In this document: positions 34,938 to 43,754 of the stretch, piece after piece
Layout: each line of letters starts with the position of its first letter
Position numbering within the stretch: position 1 is the first letter of the stretch
Source: Bradyrhizobium liaoningense
GTDB taxonomy: Bacteria; Pseudomonadota; Alphaproteobacteria; Rhizobiales; Xanthobacteraceae
Direction of reading: 5' to 3'
Length of the DNA stretch: 64,000 bases
Assembly: GCF_018130955.1 (NCBI RefSeq)
Contig: NZ_JAFCJM010000009.1
Location: 62,001-126,000, forward strand
Position numbers and translations under genes: made by a program
The notes under the pieces: generated by a model
What the model was told of the DNA's origin: nothing
What the model saw: only the letters and a program-made list of their open reading frames with translations
Database searches by the model: none

Positions 34938-35522
34938 ATGTCCATCGCCGACAAATTGCTGGTGCAACGGCAGCGTCACCTCAAATGGCGCTGGCTCGAC
35001 TGGCTCGAGCTCGCCCTGATGATCCTCTGCGGCGTCTTGTGCTTCGGCTTTTCGCTGTCGGTGACGGCCGACATCGTCACCCGCACCATCGGCCATCCCT
35101 GGCTCTGGCTCCAGGAGGTGACGTCCACTTTGTTCATCTATGCGATCTTCATCGGCACGGCGGCCGCGACCCGGCGCAACGACCACCTTTATCTCACCGC
35201 CATTTCCGAGGCGATGCACGGCACCTCGCGCCTGATCGTCGAAATCGTGATCCGCCTCGTCGTGCTCGGCGTCGCCGCTTGCCTGATCTGGTACGGCTAT
35301 CAAAACTATCTCCGCGGCTTCGGCAGTTTTCGCCTGCCGTCGGGCACGCCGATCGCCTCGCTCTACGCCATCATTCCCCTCTCGGGGATTCTGATCGGCC
35401 TGTTCACCATCGAGCAACTCGTCAACGGCCTGCGCAACGGCTTTGACTATCCCGAGCCGCCCGACGAGGGCGCTGCGCCTGTCGTCCCCGTCAGCGAAGC
35501 CCAGATGAGGGCGCATCCGTGA
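34938..35522 (+). CDS. dctQ: TRAP transporter small permease subunit (DctQ family)
   Basis: The product is 194 residues with four predicted membrane helices (about 20-45, 60-80, 100-120, 145-165). The loop WLWLQEVTSTLFIYAIFIGTA is the DctQ conserved segment. ATG 34938 is chosen because a longer frame starting at 34833 would run through the intergenic repeat. It couples to dctM by a GTGA overlap and completes the DctPQM importer of the sugar-acid block. Confidence 0.9.
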   Translation: MSIADKLLVQRQRHLKWRWLDWLELALMILCGVLCFGFSLSVTADIVTRTIGHPWLWLQEVTSTLFIYAIFIGTAAATRRNDHLYLTAISEAMHGTSRLIVEIVIRLVVLGVAACLIWYGYQNYLRGFGSFRLPSGTPIASLYAIIPLSGILIGLFTIEQLVNGLRNGFDYPEPPDEGAAPVVPVSEAQMRAHP

Positions 35523-36859
35523 GCGCGCCCGTCGTCCTGACCCTGATGTCGGTCTGCTTCCTGTTCTTCGGCTATCTCGGCGTGCCCGTGCCGTTCTCGC
35601 TGATGGCGGGCGTCTTCATCGGTGCGATCCTGTCCGACGTCTCGCTCGCCGCGATCATCCAGAAGATCTTTGACGGGGTGGATTCCGAGGCGCTGCTGGC
35701 GATCCCGTTCTTCCTGCTGGTCGGCGAGCTCATGAGCTCGGCCAATGTGGTGGTCCGAATAGCCAATCTGTCGGTGTCCCTGGTCGGGCATATCAGGGGC
35801 GGACTGTCGCAGGTCGTCGTCGTCTTCAGCATGTTCTTCTCGGAGATGTCGGGTTCGACCACGGCCGACGTCGCAGTCATGAGCCGCGCGCTCGGCGGTC
35901 CGATGAAGCGCGAGGGCTACGAGCCCGCTTTCATCGCAGCGATCATCGCGTCAGCCTCAACCATCGCGGCCCTGGTGCCGCCGAGCATCACGGCGGTGGT
36001 CTATGGTGCGGTCGGCAACGTCTCGATCGCCGGCCTGTTCATGGCGGGCGTCGTGCCGGGCCTGATGATCGGCTTCGGTCTGATGATCTATTGCTACTTC
36101 TTCGGTCCGTCCGGCCTGCGCAAGCCGCGCGCTCCGTTGCGCCAGATCGCGTTTGCCGCGGGCGACGCGGCCTTGCCGCTGATGATCCCGGTGATCCTGC
36201 TCGGCGGCATCTTGACCGGCTGGTTCACGCCGACGGAGGCCGGCGTCGTTGCCGTGGTCTGGATCATCCTGGTGGTGATCCCCGCGCTCAATCGCGGCCA
36301 CTTCATGAAGATCCCCTACGATTTCTGCCTTGCGGGCCTGATCTTCTCGCTGCCACTGATCACCATCGGTGCCGCCAATGCCTTCGGCTGGATGCTCGCG
36401 TATCTGCGTGGCGCCACCTACATCGCCGAATGGATCACGTCGATTGCCGGCAACGATCCGCATCTGATCATGCTGCTGATGGTGCTGCTCTTCACCATGG
36501 TCGGCGACTTCATCGAGCCGGTGCCGACCATCATCATCTTCATGCCGCTCGTGAACGCGCTGACGGAAGCCGGCGATATCAACGCCGTGCATATGGGCGT
36601 GGTACTGATCGCGACGCTGGCCTTCGGCCTGATCACGCCGCCCTATGGCCTGGTTTTGCTGATGGCGTCAAAGTTCGTCGGCATCAGTTTTGCCAAGGCG
36701 CTGCGCGCGGCTTTGCCGATCTATGTGGTGTTCCTTGCGACGATCGCGTTCGCGATATACTTCCCGGCCGTGGTGCTGTGGCTGCCGCGGCACGTGCTGC
36801 CGGAATCGGTCGGCTGCTTCAAGTCGCCGGCAGGCACAGGCTACATCTGCCCTAAATAG
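35519..36859 (+). CDS. dctM: TRAP transporter large permease subunit (DctM family)
   Basis: The product is 446 residues and very hydrophobic, with GTG as start inside the dctQ stop. It has the DctM features SGSTTADVAVMSRALGGPM near 115 and LVPPSITAVVYGAVG near 155. The C-terminal tail ends with an unusual short cysteine-containing segment. Its last 8 bp overlap the end of the convergent phosphatase gene. It forms the transport channel for the sugar acid. Confidence 0.92.
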   Translation: MSAPVVLTLMSVCFLFFGYLGVPVPFSLMAGVFIGAILSDVSLAAIIQKIFDGVDSEALLAIPFFLLVGELMSSANVVVRIANLSVSLVGHIRGGLSQVVVVFSMFFSEMSGSTTADVAVMSRALGGPMKREGYEPAFIAAIIASASTIAALVPPSITAVVYGAVGNVSIAGLFMAGVVPGLMIGFGLMIYCYFFGPSGLRKPRAPLRQIAFAAGDAALPLMIPVILLGGILTGWFTPTEAGVVAVVWIILVVIPALNRGHFMKIPYDFCLAGLIFSLPLITIGAANAFGWMLAYLRGATYIAEWITSIAGNDPHLIMLLMVLLFTMVGDFIEPVPTIIIFMPLVNALTEAGDINAVHMGVVLIATLAFGLITPPYGLVLLMASKFVGISFAKALRAALPIYVVFLATIAFAIYFPAVVLWLPRHVLPESVGCFKSPAGTGYICPK

Positions 36860-37433
36860 CGACTTGCTCGATGCGCCAGTCGGCTGCGTCGCGTACGTAG
36901 CGAAACGGCGTGCCGTGGCTGTTCTTGAAGTAGCTGCCAGACAGCGTTTTTGCCATGCCCTGCATCACCGCGTCATGGCAGACGAACAGAAGGTCGTCGT
37001 CAGGATAACAGTCGAGCCACGCGGAGACGCAGCGCAGCGACCGTTCGGTCATGGCGTCCCAGTTCTCGCCGTCGGCGGGCAGGATCGAGACGAGGCCCGT
37101 GGCCGATTTGACGCCGTGCTTGATCATGAGGTCGCGGACCGGGAGACCCTCAAAACTTCCGAAATCGAACTCGATGATGCCGTCATCGATCGTGAGCGGC
37201 ACCGAGATCGCGTCCGCGATGATCTCGGCCGTTTTCGCCGCGCGCACCAGCGGGCTCGCGACAATGCGGCTGATGCCAATACCACGCAACATGTCCGCGG
37301 CTTCGTGCGCTTGCCGGAGACCGTCTTCATTCAGCGGGTTGTCCGTCCGGCCCTGGAAGCGCCCAGCGCGATTCCAGTCGGTCGCGCCATGACGGAGGCT
37401 GTAGAACGAGCGGGCGGGCGTCAACGCGTTCAT
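36852..37433 (-). CDS. Histidine phosphatase (phosphoglycerate mutase-like) family protein
   Basis: The product is 193 residues. The phosphohistidine motif is LRHGATDWN near residue 13 and the second catalytic histidine is in FVCHDAVMQG near 150. The region FDFGSFEGLPVRD is characteristic of cofactor-independent-mutase-unlike small phosphatases such as alpha-ribazole phosphatase or PhoE. Its ATG overlaps the stop of the enoyl-CoA hydratase gene (ATGA), so the two are translationally coupled. Substrate unknown. Confidence 0.87.
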   Translation of the reverse strand: MNALTPARSFYSLRHGATDWNRAGRFQGRTDNPLNEDGLRQAHEAADMLRGIGISRIVASPLVRAAKTAEIIADAISVPLTIDDGIIEFDFGSFEGLPVRDLMIKHGVKSATGLVSILPADGENWDAMTERSLRCVSAWLDCYPDDDLLFVCHDAVMQGMAKTLSGSYFKNSHGTPFRYVRDAADWRIEQVAI

Positions 37434-38224
37434 TTCGACTTGCTCGTGAACTTCTTCACGGCAACACGAAACTCCTCCGTGTTCATGGCCATGATGATCC
37501 TGTGCTCTTCGGCATCGAGCTGTTGCTTCACCGGCGTGGTCGCAGCCTGGTAGACCAGCGACTTGGTGCCTGATATCGCGGCGTCCGGGTTTTGCGCCAG
37601 CCGGGCGGCGAGCTGCCGCGTCGCAGCCTTCAGCTCGGCTGCGGGGACGACTTTTGCGACCAACCCCCATTCATAGGCCTGCTGCGCCGTAAACGTGTCC
37701 TCGGCAAGAAAGATCTGCAGCGCGCGGCGGGTTCCGACCGTGCCGACGATGCCGACCGTGCTGCCACCGTCCGGCGACACGCCGATCTTGGCATAGGCCG
37801 GCGTGAATTTTGCGTCCTCGGCCGCGATGCAGAGGTCGGTGACGAAGGCGAGCCCCATGCCGGCGCCGGCAGCCGAGCCGTGCACGCTCGACAGCGAAAG
37901 CTTCGGCATCCGCCGCAGCGTCTCGATGAAGGCATGATAGTGCTTCAACAGTTGGCCTACGACCGGCGTCACCGTGTTGGCCTCGGCCGCCGCACCAATG
38001 GTCTGCAAATCGCCGCCGGCCGAAAAGGCCCGACCTTCGCCCTCGATGACGATCACCCTGATAGCGCTGTCAGCTTCGATCTGTGCCGCGAGTTGCTCGA
38101 GCTTCTGCGCAATCGCGAGGTTGACCGAGTTGTAGGCGGTGGGACGGTTGAGCGTGATGGTTGCGATCGGGCCCTCAACTCTGAGCAAGGCGGGATCGTC
38201 GGGATGGGTGCTGGCAGTGGACAT
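37430..38224 (-). CDS. Enoyl-CoA hydratase/isomerase family protein
   Basis: The product is 264 residues with the crotonase fold. The first oxyanion-hole segment is AFSAGGDLQ near 67; the second is HGSAAGAGMGLAFVTDLCIAA-like around residues 115-132. The catalytic glutamate of typical hydratases (usually in this latter region and at about 164) is not evident: SPDGGSTVG is the isomerase-like version. An enoyl-CoA isomerase or PaaG-like role is therefore as likely as hydratase. It is the first gene of a two-gene minus-strand unit. Confidence 0.88.
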   Translation of the reverse strand: MSTASTHPDDPALLRVEGPIATITLNRPTAYNSVNLAIAQKLEQLAAQIEADSAIRVIVIEGEGRAFSAGGDLQTIGAAAEANTVTPVVGQLLKHYHAFIETLRRMPKLSLSSVHGSAAGAGMGLAFVTDLCIAAEDAKFTPAYAKIGVSPDGGSTVGIVGTVGTRRALQIFLAEDTFTAQQAYEWGLVAKVVPAAELKAATRQLAARLAQNPDAAISGTKSLVYQAATTPVKQQLDAEEHRIIMAMNTEEFRVAVKKFTSKSK

Positions 38225-38457
38225 GGAAAAATCCCCGGCAGGAGGTCATTTGCTGCAACTAAATCGCAGAAGGGAAGGGGTGACAATCCCCAGTCCCAGG
38301 CTCTTGCCTAACGCCGGGCGATAGGCTCAAATGCGCACAGCCATCGTTTAGGGACGGACACGAGCGCCGACTCCTCAACCGACCAGGCCAGCAAGCCAAA
38401 ATCTGAGAGAGGAGACGACATGGGTAGTGCCTGTGTCCAGAAAGATGGGCTGTTCCG

Positions 38458-39678
38458 ATGACTGATGGTCCGGTGATTATTGTCGGTGCGGGTCATGCCG
38501 GCTACCAGCTCGCCGCGTCGCTGCGTCAGGCGGGCTTTTCCGATCGCGTTTGCCTGATCAACGACGAGGCGCATCTGCCATACCAGCGGCCGCCGCTGTC
38601 GAAGGCCTATATCAAGGGTTCGAGCGGGCCGGACAGCCTGATGTTCCGGCCGGAAAAATTCTATCAGGACCAGAAGATCGAGCTGATCGCAGGCCGCGTT
38701 GCCGCGATCGATCGCGCGGCGCGCAAGGTCAAACTCGCTTCCGGTGAGGCGCTGGACTACGGGCATCTGGTGCTCGCGACCGGTGCGCGCAATCGCCTGC
38801 TCGATTTGCCCAACGCCAACCTGCCCGACGTGAAATATCTGCGCATCCTCGACGACAGCGAGGCGCTGCGCGCGATCATGCCGTCGAAGAAGCGCGCCGT
38901 GATCATCGGCGCGGGCTTCATCGGCCTCGAATTCGCGTCCACCGCCCGGATCAAGGGGCTCGAGGTCGACGTGCTCGAGCTCGCCCCGCGTGTGATGGCG
39001 CGAGCGGTGACGGCCGAGGTGTCCGAGTATTTTCAAGCCCGCCATCGCGAAGCGGGCATTCGCATTCACCTGGGCGTGCAGGCGACCAGCATCGAGGCCG
39101 AGGGTGGCAAGGTCACCGGCGTCTCCTTGAGCGACGGCCGGCATTTGCCGGCGGATCTGGTCGTGGTCGGCGTCGGAGTGCTGCCGAACATCGAGCTCGC
39201 GGCGGAGGCGGGGCTCCCCGTCGCCTCCGGCATCATCGTCGACGAATATCTTGCGACCGCCGATCCGAACATTTCGGCGATCGGCGACTGCGCGCTGTTC
39301 AACAGCCCGCGCTTCGGCGGATCGCTGCGGCTGGAGTCGGTGCAGAATGCGACCGATCACGCCCGCTGCCTCGCCGCGCGGCTCACCGGCGACAAGAAGG
39401 TCTATGATGGCCAGCCCTGGTTCTGGAGCGATCAGGGCGACGACAAGCTCCAGATCGCGGGGCTCACCACGGGCTACGACAAGGTCGTGCTGCGCGGCGA
39501 TCCCGCCAAGAAGGCGTTTTCTGCCTTCTGCTACAAGGGTGAAGAGCTTCTCGGCATCGAGTCCATCAACCGCGCCGGCGATCACATGTTCGGCCGACGC
39601 CTGCTCGGCATGCACCGGTCGCTCGCGCCGGAGCATGCAGCCGATGAAAACTTCGACCTGAAGAGCGCGCTGGCGTGA
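38458..39678 (+). CDS. Ferredoxin--NAD(+) reductase, putidaredoxin/rhodocoxin reductase type
   Basis: The product is 406 residues with FAD-binding VIIVGAGHAGYQLA at 6-19, NAD-binding VIIGAGFIGLEFAS near 147 and the second FAD motif ISAIGDCALF near 276. The C-terminal domain matches the reductases that pass electrons from NADH to a [2Fe-2S] ferredoxin for P450s or dioxygenases. No ferredoxin gene is adjacent. The P450 at 57605-58825 is a possible but distant client. Confidence 0.88.
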   Translation: MTDGPVIIVGAGHAGYQLAASLRQAGFSDRVCLINDEAHLPYQRPPLSKAYIKGSSGPDSLMFRPEKFYQDQKIELIAGRVAAIDRAARKVKLASGEALDYGHLVLATGARNRLLDLPNANLPDVKYLRILDDSEALRAIMPSKKRAVIIGAGFIGLEFASTARIKGLEVDVLELAPRVMARAVTAEVSEYFQARHREAGIRIHLGVQATSIEAEGGKVTGVSLSDGRHLPADLVVVGVGVLPNIELAAEAGLPVASGIIVDEYLATADPNISAIGDCALFNSPRFGGSLRLESVQNATDHARCLAARLTGDKKVYDGQPWFWSDQGDDKLQIAGLTTGYDKVVLRGDPAKKAFSAFCYKGEELLGIESINRAGDHMFGRRLLGMHRSLAPEHAADENFDLKSALA

Positions 39679-39694
39679 TCTACTCCCTCGACCC

Positions 39695-39823
39695 GCTCGC
39701 GGGGAGAGGGTTGGGTGAGGGGGAGTCTCCGCGGGGGCGGTGAGAGTTGGGCTCGCGGAGACTCCCCCTCACCCGGATTGCATCTTCGATGCAATCCGGC
39801 CTCTCCCCGCAGGCGGGGAGAGG
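39695..39823. repeat. Compound inverted repeat, CTCTCCCCGC family
   Basis: A perfect 21-bp inverted pair (39713-39733 with 39754-39774; core GAGGGGGAGTCTCC) is followed by a 10-bp hairpin GGATTGCATC/GATGCAATCC (39775-39797) and by CCTCTCCCCGC/GCGGGGAGAGG (39800-39823). It lies between convergent genes. Confidence 0.85.
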
Positions 39824-39847
39824 CGAAGAGGGCTGCGGCGTGCTTTG

Positions 39848-40756
39848 CTACAAAATAGCGGCAACTTCATCCGCCGTCGGCATCGACGGCCCCGCGCCCA
39901 TCCGCTGCACACAGATCGAGGCGGCGATGTTGGCGAAGCCGAGCGCCTCGCGCAACGCGACGCCATCGGCAAGTTGCGCGGCGAGCGCACCGACGAAGCA
40001 ATCGCCGGCGCCGGTGGTGTCGATTGCCTCCACCACGCGGCCCGGCACGACCAGCTCTTCGCTGCCGGCGAGCGCGAGCACGCCGCGCTTGCCGAGCGTC
40101 ACGCAGATGATCTGGTCCTTGTTCGCCTGAAGGCGCCGCGCCGCTGCGATGATGCCGGCGTGATCCGTGCTCTCGGAGAGCGCGACGCCCGACAAGAGGC
40201 CGAGCTCGGTTTCGTTCAGCACGAGGATGTCGACGAGCTCCAGAAGCTCGCGACCAAACTTCTGCGCCGGCGCCGGGTTGAGCAGCGTCACCGCACTCGC
40301 CGCTCGCGCCCGGCGAAAGAACGCGGCAATCGCCGAAAGTGGTATCTCGAACTGGCTGACAGCGACGTCGCCCTTCAGCATCGGCACGACACTGACATCG
40401 TCCTCGCCGACCAGCGCGTTGCTGCCGGGAATGACGACGATGGTGTTGTCGGCTTCAGCCACCGTGATGATGGCCGTGCCGCTGTGCGCCGCTGCCGTCT
40501 CCTGGACATAGCCGAGATCGATGCCCTGGTCGGACAGGAAGGCTTTCAGCTCCGCCCCGAACGCATCCTTGCCGAGCCGGCCTATCAGCGTGGTTCGCGC
40601 GCCGAGCCGCGCCGCCGAGACGGCCTGGTTGGCGCCCTTGCCGCCGGGGAAATACAGCACCTCCTTGCCGGCGATGGTCTCGCCGACTTTGGGATGCCGG
40701 TCGGCTGTCGCCACCACATCCATGTTGATGCTGCCGGCGACGAAGACGCGTCCCAT
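39848..40756 (-). CDS. rbsK: PfkB-family sugar kinase, ribokinase-like
   Basis: The product is 302 residues. Both PfkB signatures are present: GGKGANQAVSAARLG near 38 and DTTGAGDCFVGALA near 248, where D252 or nearby acts as catalytic base and GAGD forms the anion hole. The N-terminal pattern SINMDVV is typical of ribokinases, which make ribose 5-phosphate. It follows another PfkB gene with an 18-bp gap, both reading leftwards. The sugar may differ from ribose. Confidence 0.85.
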   Translation of the reverse strand: MGRVFVAGSINMDVVATADRHPKVGETIAGKEVLYFPGGKGANQAVSAARLGARTTLIGRLGKDAFGAELKAFLSDQGIDLGYVQETAAAHSGTAIITVAEADNTIVVIPGSNALVGEDDVSVVPMLKGDVAVSQFEIPLSAIAAFFRRARAASAVTLLNPAPAQKFGRELLELVDILVLNETELGLLSGVALSESTDHAGIIAAARRLQANKDQIICVTLGKRGVLALAGSEELVVPGRVVEAIDTTGAGDCFVGALAAQLADGVALREALGFANIAASICVQRMGAGPSMPTADEVAAIL

Positions 40757-40774
40757 GCGATGCCCTTGCGAAAG

Positions 40775-41668
40775 CTAGACCCTGACTTCGAACTCCTGCC
40801 TGACTTTGGCGATGTCGACAAGGGTCGGCAAGCCCGCTTCGTTGCCGAGGCGCTGGATCTTGTGGGTCGAGGCGGCGCGGGCGAAGTCAAAATGCTCGCG
40901 CCAGCTTTTGCCGGGATGGGCGAGGTAGGAATAGATGTAGGCGCCGTGGAAGACGTCGCCGGCGCCGTTGGTGTCGATGACGAGCTCGCGCGGGATCGGC
41001 ATCGCTGGCAGCGTCTCGACCGCACCGGTCTCGCCGTACCAGAGCAGGCCCTTTTCGCCCATGGTGATGCCGCCGATGCGACAGCCGCGGCTCTTCAGAT
41101 ATTCCAGCATCTGCGGCGGCGTCAGGTTCATCTGCTCGCACAGGCGCTCGGCGACGATCGCGACGTCGATGAACTCGAGCAGCTCATGGGTGTTCGAGCG
41201 CAACCCGCCGCCGTCGAGCGAGGTCAGCACACCGGCCTCGCGGCACACTTTTGCGTAGTGGATCGCAGCGTCCGGCTGGTGGCCGTCGACATGGAGCGCG
41301 CGGCATTTGCCGAGATTGAGGATCGGGAAGGGATGGATGTGCTCGTCGTCGCGGCAGCGGACGATGGCGCGCTTGCCGTCCTTGGGCATGATGAAGGACA
41401 GCGAGGAGGTCGCCACCTTCCGGTTATGCAGCGAGATCGCGTATTTTGCGCACATGTCCTGGAACATCCGTCCCAGCCAGTCATTGGCGACGGTCGCGAT
41501 GAGGTCCGGCACGATTCCCAGCTTGGCACAGCAGAACGCCGCGGTGACCGCATTGCCGCCGAAGGAGACCGCATAGGCGGTGGCCACGTGCTTCTCATCG
41601 CCGGTCGGCATGTGGTCGGTGATGAAGGTGACGTCGATATAGGTCTGTCCGATAAAGAGAGCCTGCAT
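40775..41668 (-). CDS. PfkB-family sugar kinase
   Basis: The product is 297 residues with the second PfkB signature as DTNGAGDVFHGAYIY near 240 and an N-terminal FGGNAVTAAFCCAKLG near 37. The first signature differs from ribokinase (GGN in place of GGKGAN), so the acceptor is probably another sugar or a sugar acid. It starts the two-gene kinase unit (GGGAAG before the ATG). Two sugar kinases in a row without a transporter is a little unusual. Confidence 0.85.
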   Translation of the reverse strand: MQALFIGQTYIDVTFITDHMPTGDEKHVATAYAVSFGGNAVTAAFCCAKLGIVPDLIATVANDWLGRMFQDMCAKYAISLHNRKVATSSLSFIMPKDGKRAIVRCRDDEHIHPFPILNLGKCRALHVDGHQPDAAIHYAKVCREAGVLTSLDGGGLRSNTHELLEFIDVAIVAERLCEQMNLTPPQMLEYLKSRGCRIGGITMGEKGLLWYGETGAVETLPAMPIPRELVIDTNGAGDVFHGAYIYSYLAHPGKSWREHFDFARAASTHKIQRLGNEAGLPTLVDIAKVRQEFEVRV

Positions 41669-41885
41669 AGTCTTCCCGTGATGCGCTGGGTGGTCCCGGC
41701 CGGCGGCCTTACTTTAGCACCGGTTCCCCGGAAGGGACGCCGAAATTATTCGCAACGCCGCCCCGGTCAACGCTTGAGGTCGGCATGGGGCCGGAATACG
41801 ACCAAGGTCGGGCCGCGAACAGAGCCCAGTCGGAGCTAACGCAGCGTTTCGGTTTTCAGTTCCGGCTCAACCGAAAGGGAGGATA

Positions 41886-42734
41886 ATGATCACCGGTCTC
41901 GACCACGTCGTCGCCCTCGTCAGGGATATCGGTGCCGCCAAGGCGGCCTATCAGACGCTGCTCGGCCGCGCGCCGTCCTGGCAGAATTCCGGCGACGGTG
42001 CCGACCGCGTGCTGTTCACGCTGGCGAATATGTCGATCGAGCTGATGGCGCCGAGCGGCGCAAGCGCGACGGCGGACCGGATGCGGGAGCTGCTCGACGA
42101 CCGCGAAGGCATGCTCGCCAGCCTCTGCTTTCGTGTTGCAGATATCAACAAGATGCATCGTCGGCTCGACCGGGTGGCGCTGAAGCCGGATGCCATCGCC
42201 GAGGTCGGGAGCCGCGACGACAAGACGGGCGCGGTGTTGCACTGGACGCGCACCCGCGCTGCGACCGAGCTGACGCGCGGCGTGCGCATGTTCTTCCTGG
42301 AGCTTGGCGCGGAGCGTCCGCGCTCCGCCGAGACCGAGACCGGCCCGATTCTCTCGCTCGACCACGTCGTGGTCGCGACGGAGGATTCCGAGCGCGCCGC
42401 CGCGTTGTATGGCGCGCGGCTCGGGCTCGACATGGCGCTCGACCGTTCGCACCATGACTGGGGGCAGCTCATGTTCTTCCGCTGCGGCGACCTCGTGGTC
42501 GAGGTGGTGCGCCGGCCGGTCGCCGGCGGCGATCCCAGCCATGACCGTCTCTGGGGACTGAGCTGGCGCGTCGGCGACATCGATGCCACGCGCGCCCGGC
42601 TGATCGCATCCGGCGTCGACGTCAGCGATATCAGAAACGGCCGCAAGCCCGGCACGCGGGTGATGACGGTGCGGAACGGCACCTGCGGCATCCAGACGAT
42701 CCTGCTGGAGCAGTCGCCGAAGCCGGTGGCGTGA
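41886..42734 (+). CDS. VOC-superfamily protein with two glyoxalase-like domains
   Basis: The product is 282 residues. Two VOC modules start at LDHVVALVRDI near 5 and LDHVVVATEDSERAA near 157. Metal ligands are suggested by H7 and H159 with E residues at the module ends (IELMAP, VVEVVRRP). Such proteins include ring-cleaving dioxygenases, glyoxalases and epimerases; this one resembles the Glyoxalase_3-like group with no clear reaction. GGGAGG precedes the ATG. It may belong with the TetR gene downstream. Confidence 0.8.
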   Translation: MITGLDHVVALVRDIGAAKAAYQTLLGRAPSWQNSGDGADRVLFTLANMSIELMAPSGASATADRMRELLDDREGMLASLCFRVADINKMHRRLDRVALKPDAIAEVGSRDDKTGAVLHWTRTRAATELTRGVRMFFLELGAERPRSAETETGPILSLDHVVVATEDSERAAALYGARLGLDMALDRSHHDWGQLMFFRCGDLVVEVVRRPVAGGDPSHDRLWGLSWRVGDIDATRARLIASGVDVSDIRNGRKPGTRVMTVRNGTCGIQTILLEQSPKPVA

Positions 42735-42737
42735 TGT

Positions 42738-42772
42738 CGTCATTCCCGTCGCGAAGCGAGCCCGGAATGACG
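42738..42772. repeat. Short inverted repeat, CGTCATTCC family, half copy
   Basis: CGTCATTCCCG and CCCGGAATGACG arms flank GCGAAGC. It is a reduced copy of the elements at 26148 and 27905. Confidence 0.75.
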
Positions 42773-42836
42773 AAACTATGCGGCGCGCCGCGCGCATGAT
42801 AGTGCTGTCGGGCAGAGCAAGCAGCGGGCACCCGGT

Positions 42837-43544
42837 TTGGCGAAGGCAAAGCGAAATCTCAAATGGCAGCGCGACCCCGAGGGCATGCGGCTTCGCATCC
42901 TCGAGGCTGCCAAGCAGGAGTTTTCCGCTCACGGTCTCGCCGGCGCGCGGGTCGACCGCATCGCGGCCAACGCCGGCGCCAACAAGCGCATGCTCTATTA
43001 TCACGTCGGCAAGAAGGACGACCTCTACCTCGCGGTGCTCGAAGGCGCCTATGAGAAGATCCGCAGCGAGGAGCGGGGGCTCGATCTCGAGCATCTCGAC
43101 CCACCCGAGGCGATCAAGCGGCTGATCGAATTCACCTGGAATTATTTCCTTCGCAATCCCGAATTCCTGTCGCTGCTGCAGACCGAAAACCTGGTGCGGG
43201 CAAAGCATCTGAAGCGCTCGACCAAGGTGAAGTCGATGCATTCGCCGTTCGTTGAAATGATCCGCACGGTGGTTCGGCGTGGCGTCGAGAGTGGCGACTT
43301 CCAGGTCGCGATCGATCCGGTGCAGCTCTACATCTCGGTCGCAGCGCTCAGCTTCTTCTATCTCTCCAACTGCGCCACGCTGAGCGTGATTTTTGGCCGT
43401 GACCTGCTCGCCAAGGACGCCAAGGACGAGCGCCTTGCCCACATGACCGGCCTGGTGCTGGCCGCGCTGACAGGGCGATCGGCCGCACTGTTCGAGATCG
43501 CGAAGCCGCCGAAGTCGCGTACCGTGGTGGCGCAGACGGTCTAG
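42837..43544 (+). CDS. TetR/AcrR-family transcriptional regulator
   Basis: The product is 235 residues with an N-terminal helix-turn-helix at about 18-64 (ILEAAKQEFSAHGLAGARV then IAANAGANKRMLYYHVGKKDDLY, in two steps). The C-terminal domain matches the RutR/TetR_C6-like type by its pattern WNYFLRNPEFLSLL. The start is a TTG at 42837, as no in-frame ATG lies upstream; a downstream ATG at codon 17 would cut the first helix. It lies before the ABC operon and may control it. Confidence 0.85.
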   Translation: MAKAKRNLKWQRDPEGMRLRILEAAKQEFSAHGLAGARVDRIAANAGANKRMLYYHVGKKDDLYLAVLEGAYEKIRSEERGLDLEHLDPPEAIKRLIEFTWNYFLRNPEFLSLLQTENLVRAKHLKRSTKVKSMHSPFVEMIRTVVRRGVESGDFQVAIDPVQLYISVAALSFFYLSNCATLSVIFGRDLLAKDAKDERLAHMTGLVLAALTGRSAALFEIAKPPKSRTVVAQTV

Positions 43545-43564
43545 ATTCTCGCTTATGCCGCATT

Positions 43565-43653
43565 CGTCATGGCCGGGCTTGTCCCGGCCATCCACGTGCG
43601 TCCGCGTGTGGGGAGGCTAGGCGTGGATGCCCGGGACAAGCCCGGGCATGACG
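43565..43653. repeat. Intergenic inverted repeat, CGTCATGCCCGGGC family, copy D
   Basis: The same element as at 34819-34908, with ends CGTCATGGCCGGGCTTG and CAAGCCCGGGCATGACG. It lies between the TetR gene and the ABC permease gene and yields a spurious N-terminal extension if the permease is started at 43569. Confidence 0.85.
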
Positions 43654-43754
43654 GGAGGAACCAGCCGCAAAACGTCACAGGGGAAAGCGCTGGACAGTAT
43701 TTATCCAACGAGTTAATTTCTCCCCGAACCAACAAGAACAACCGGGAGAGACGT

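Noticed and set aside
39740..41839. 699-codon open frame on the plus strand
   Set aside because: It runs antisense across two PfkB kinase genes with full signatures, and its translation is Arg/Asp/Ala-rich filler.
43569..43754. N-terminal extension of the ABC permease
   Set aside because: The extension is the translation of an intergenic repeat also found at 34819. GTG 43755 has a proper ribosome binding site.
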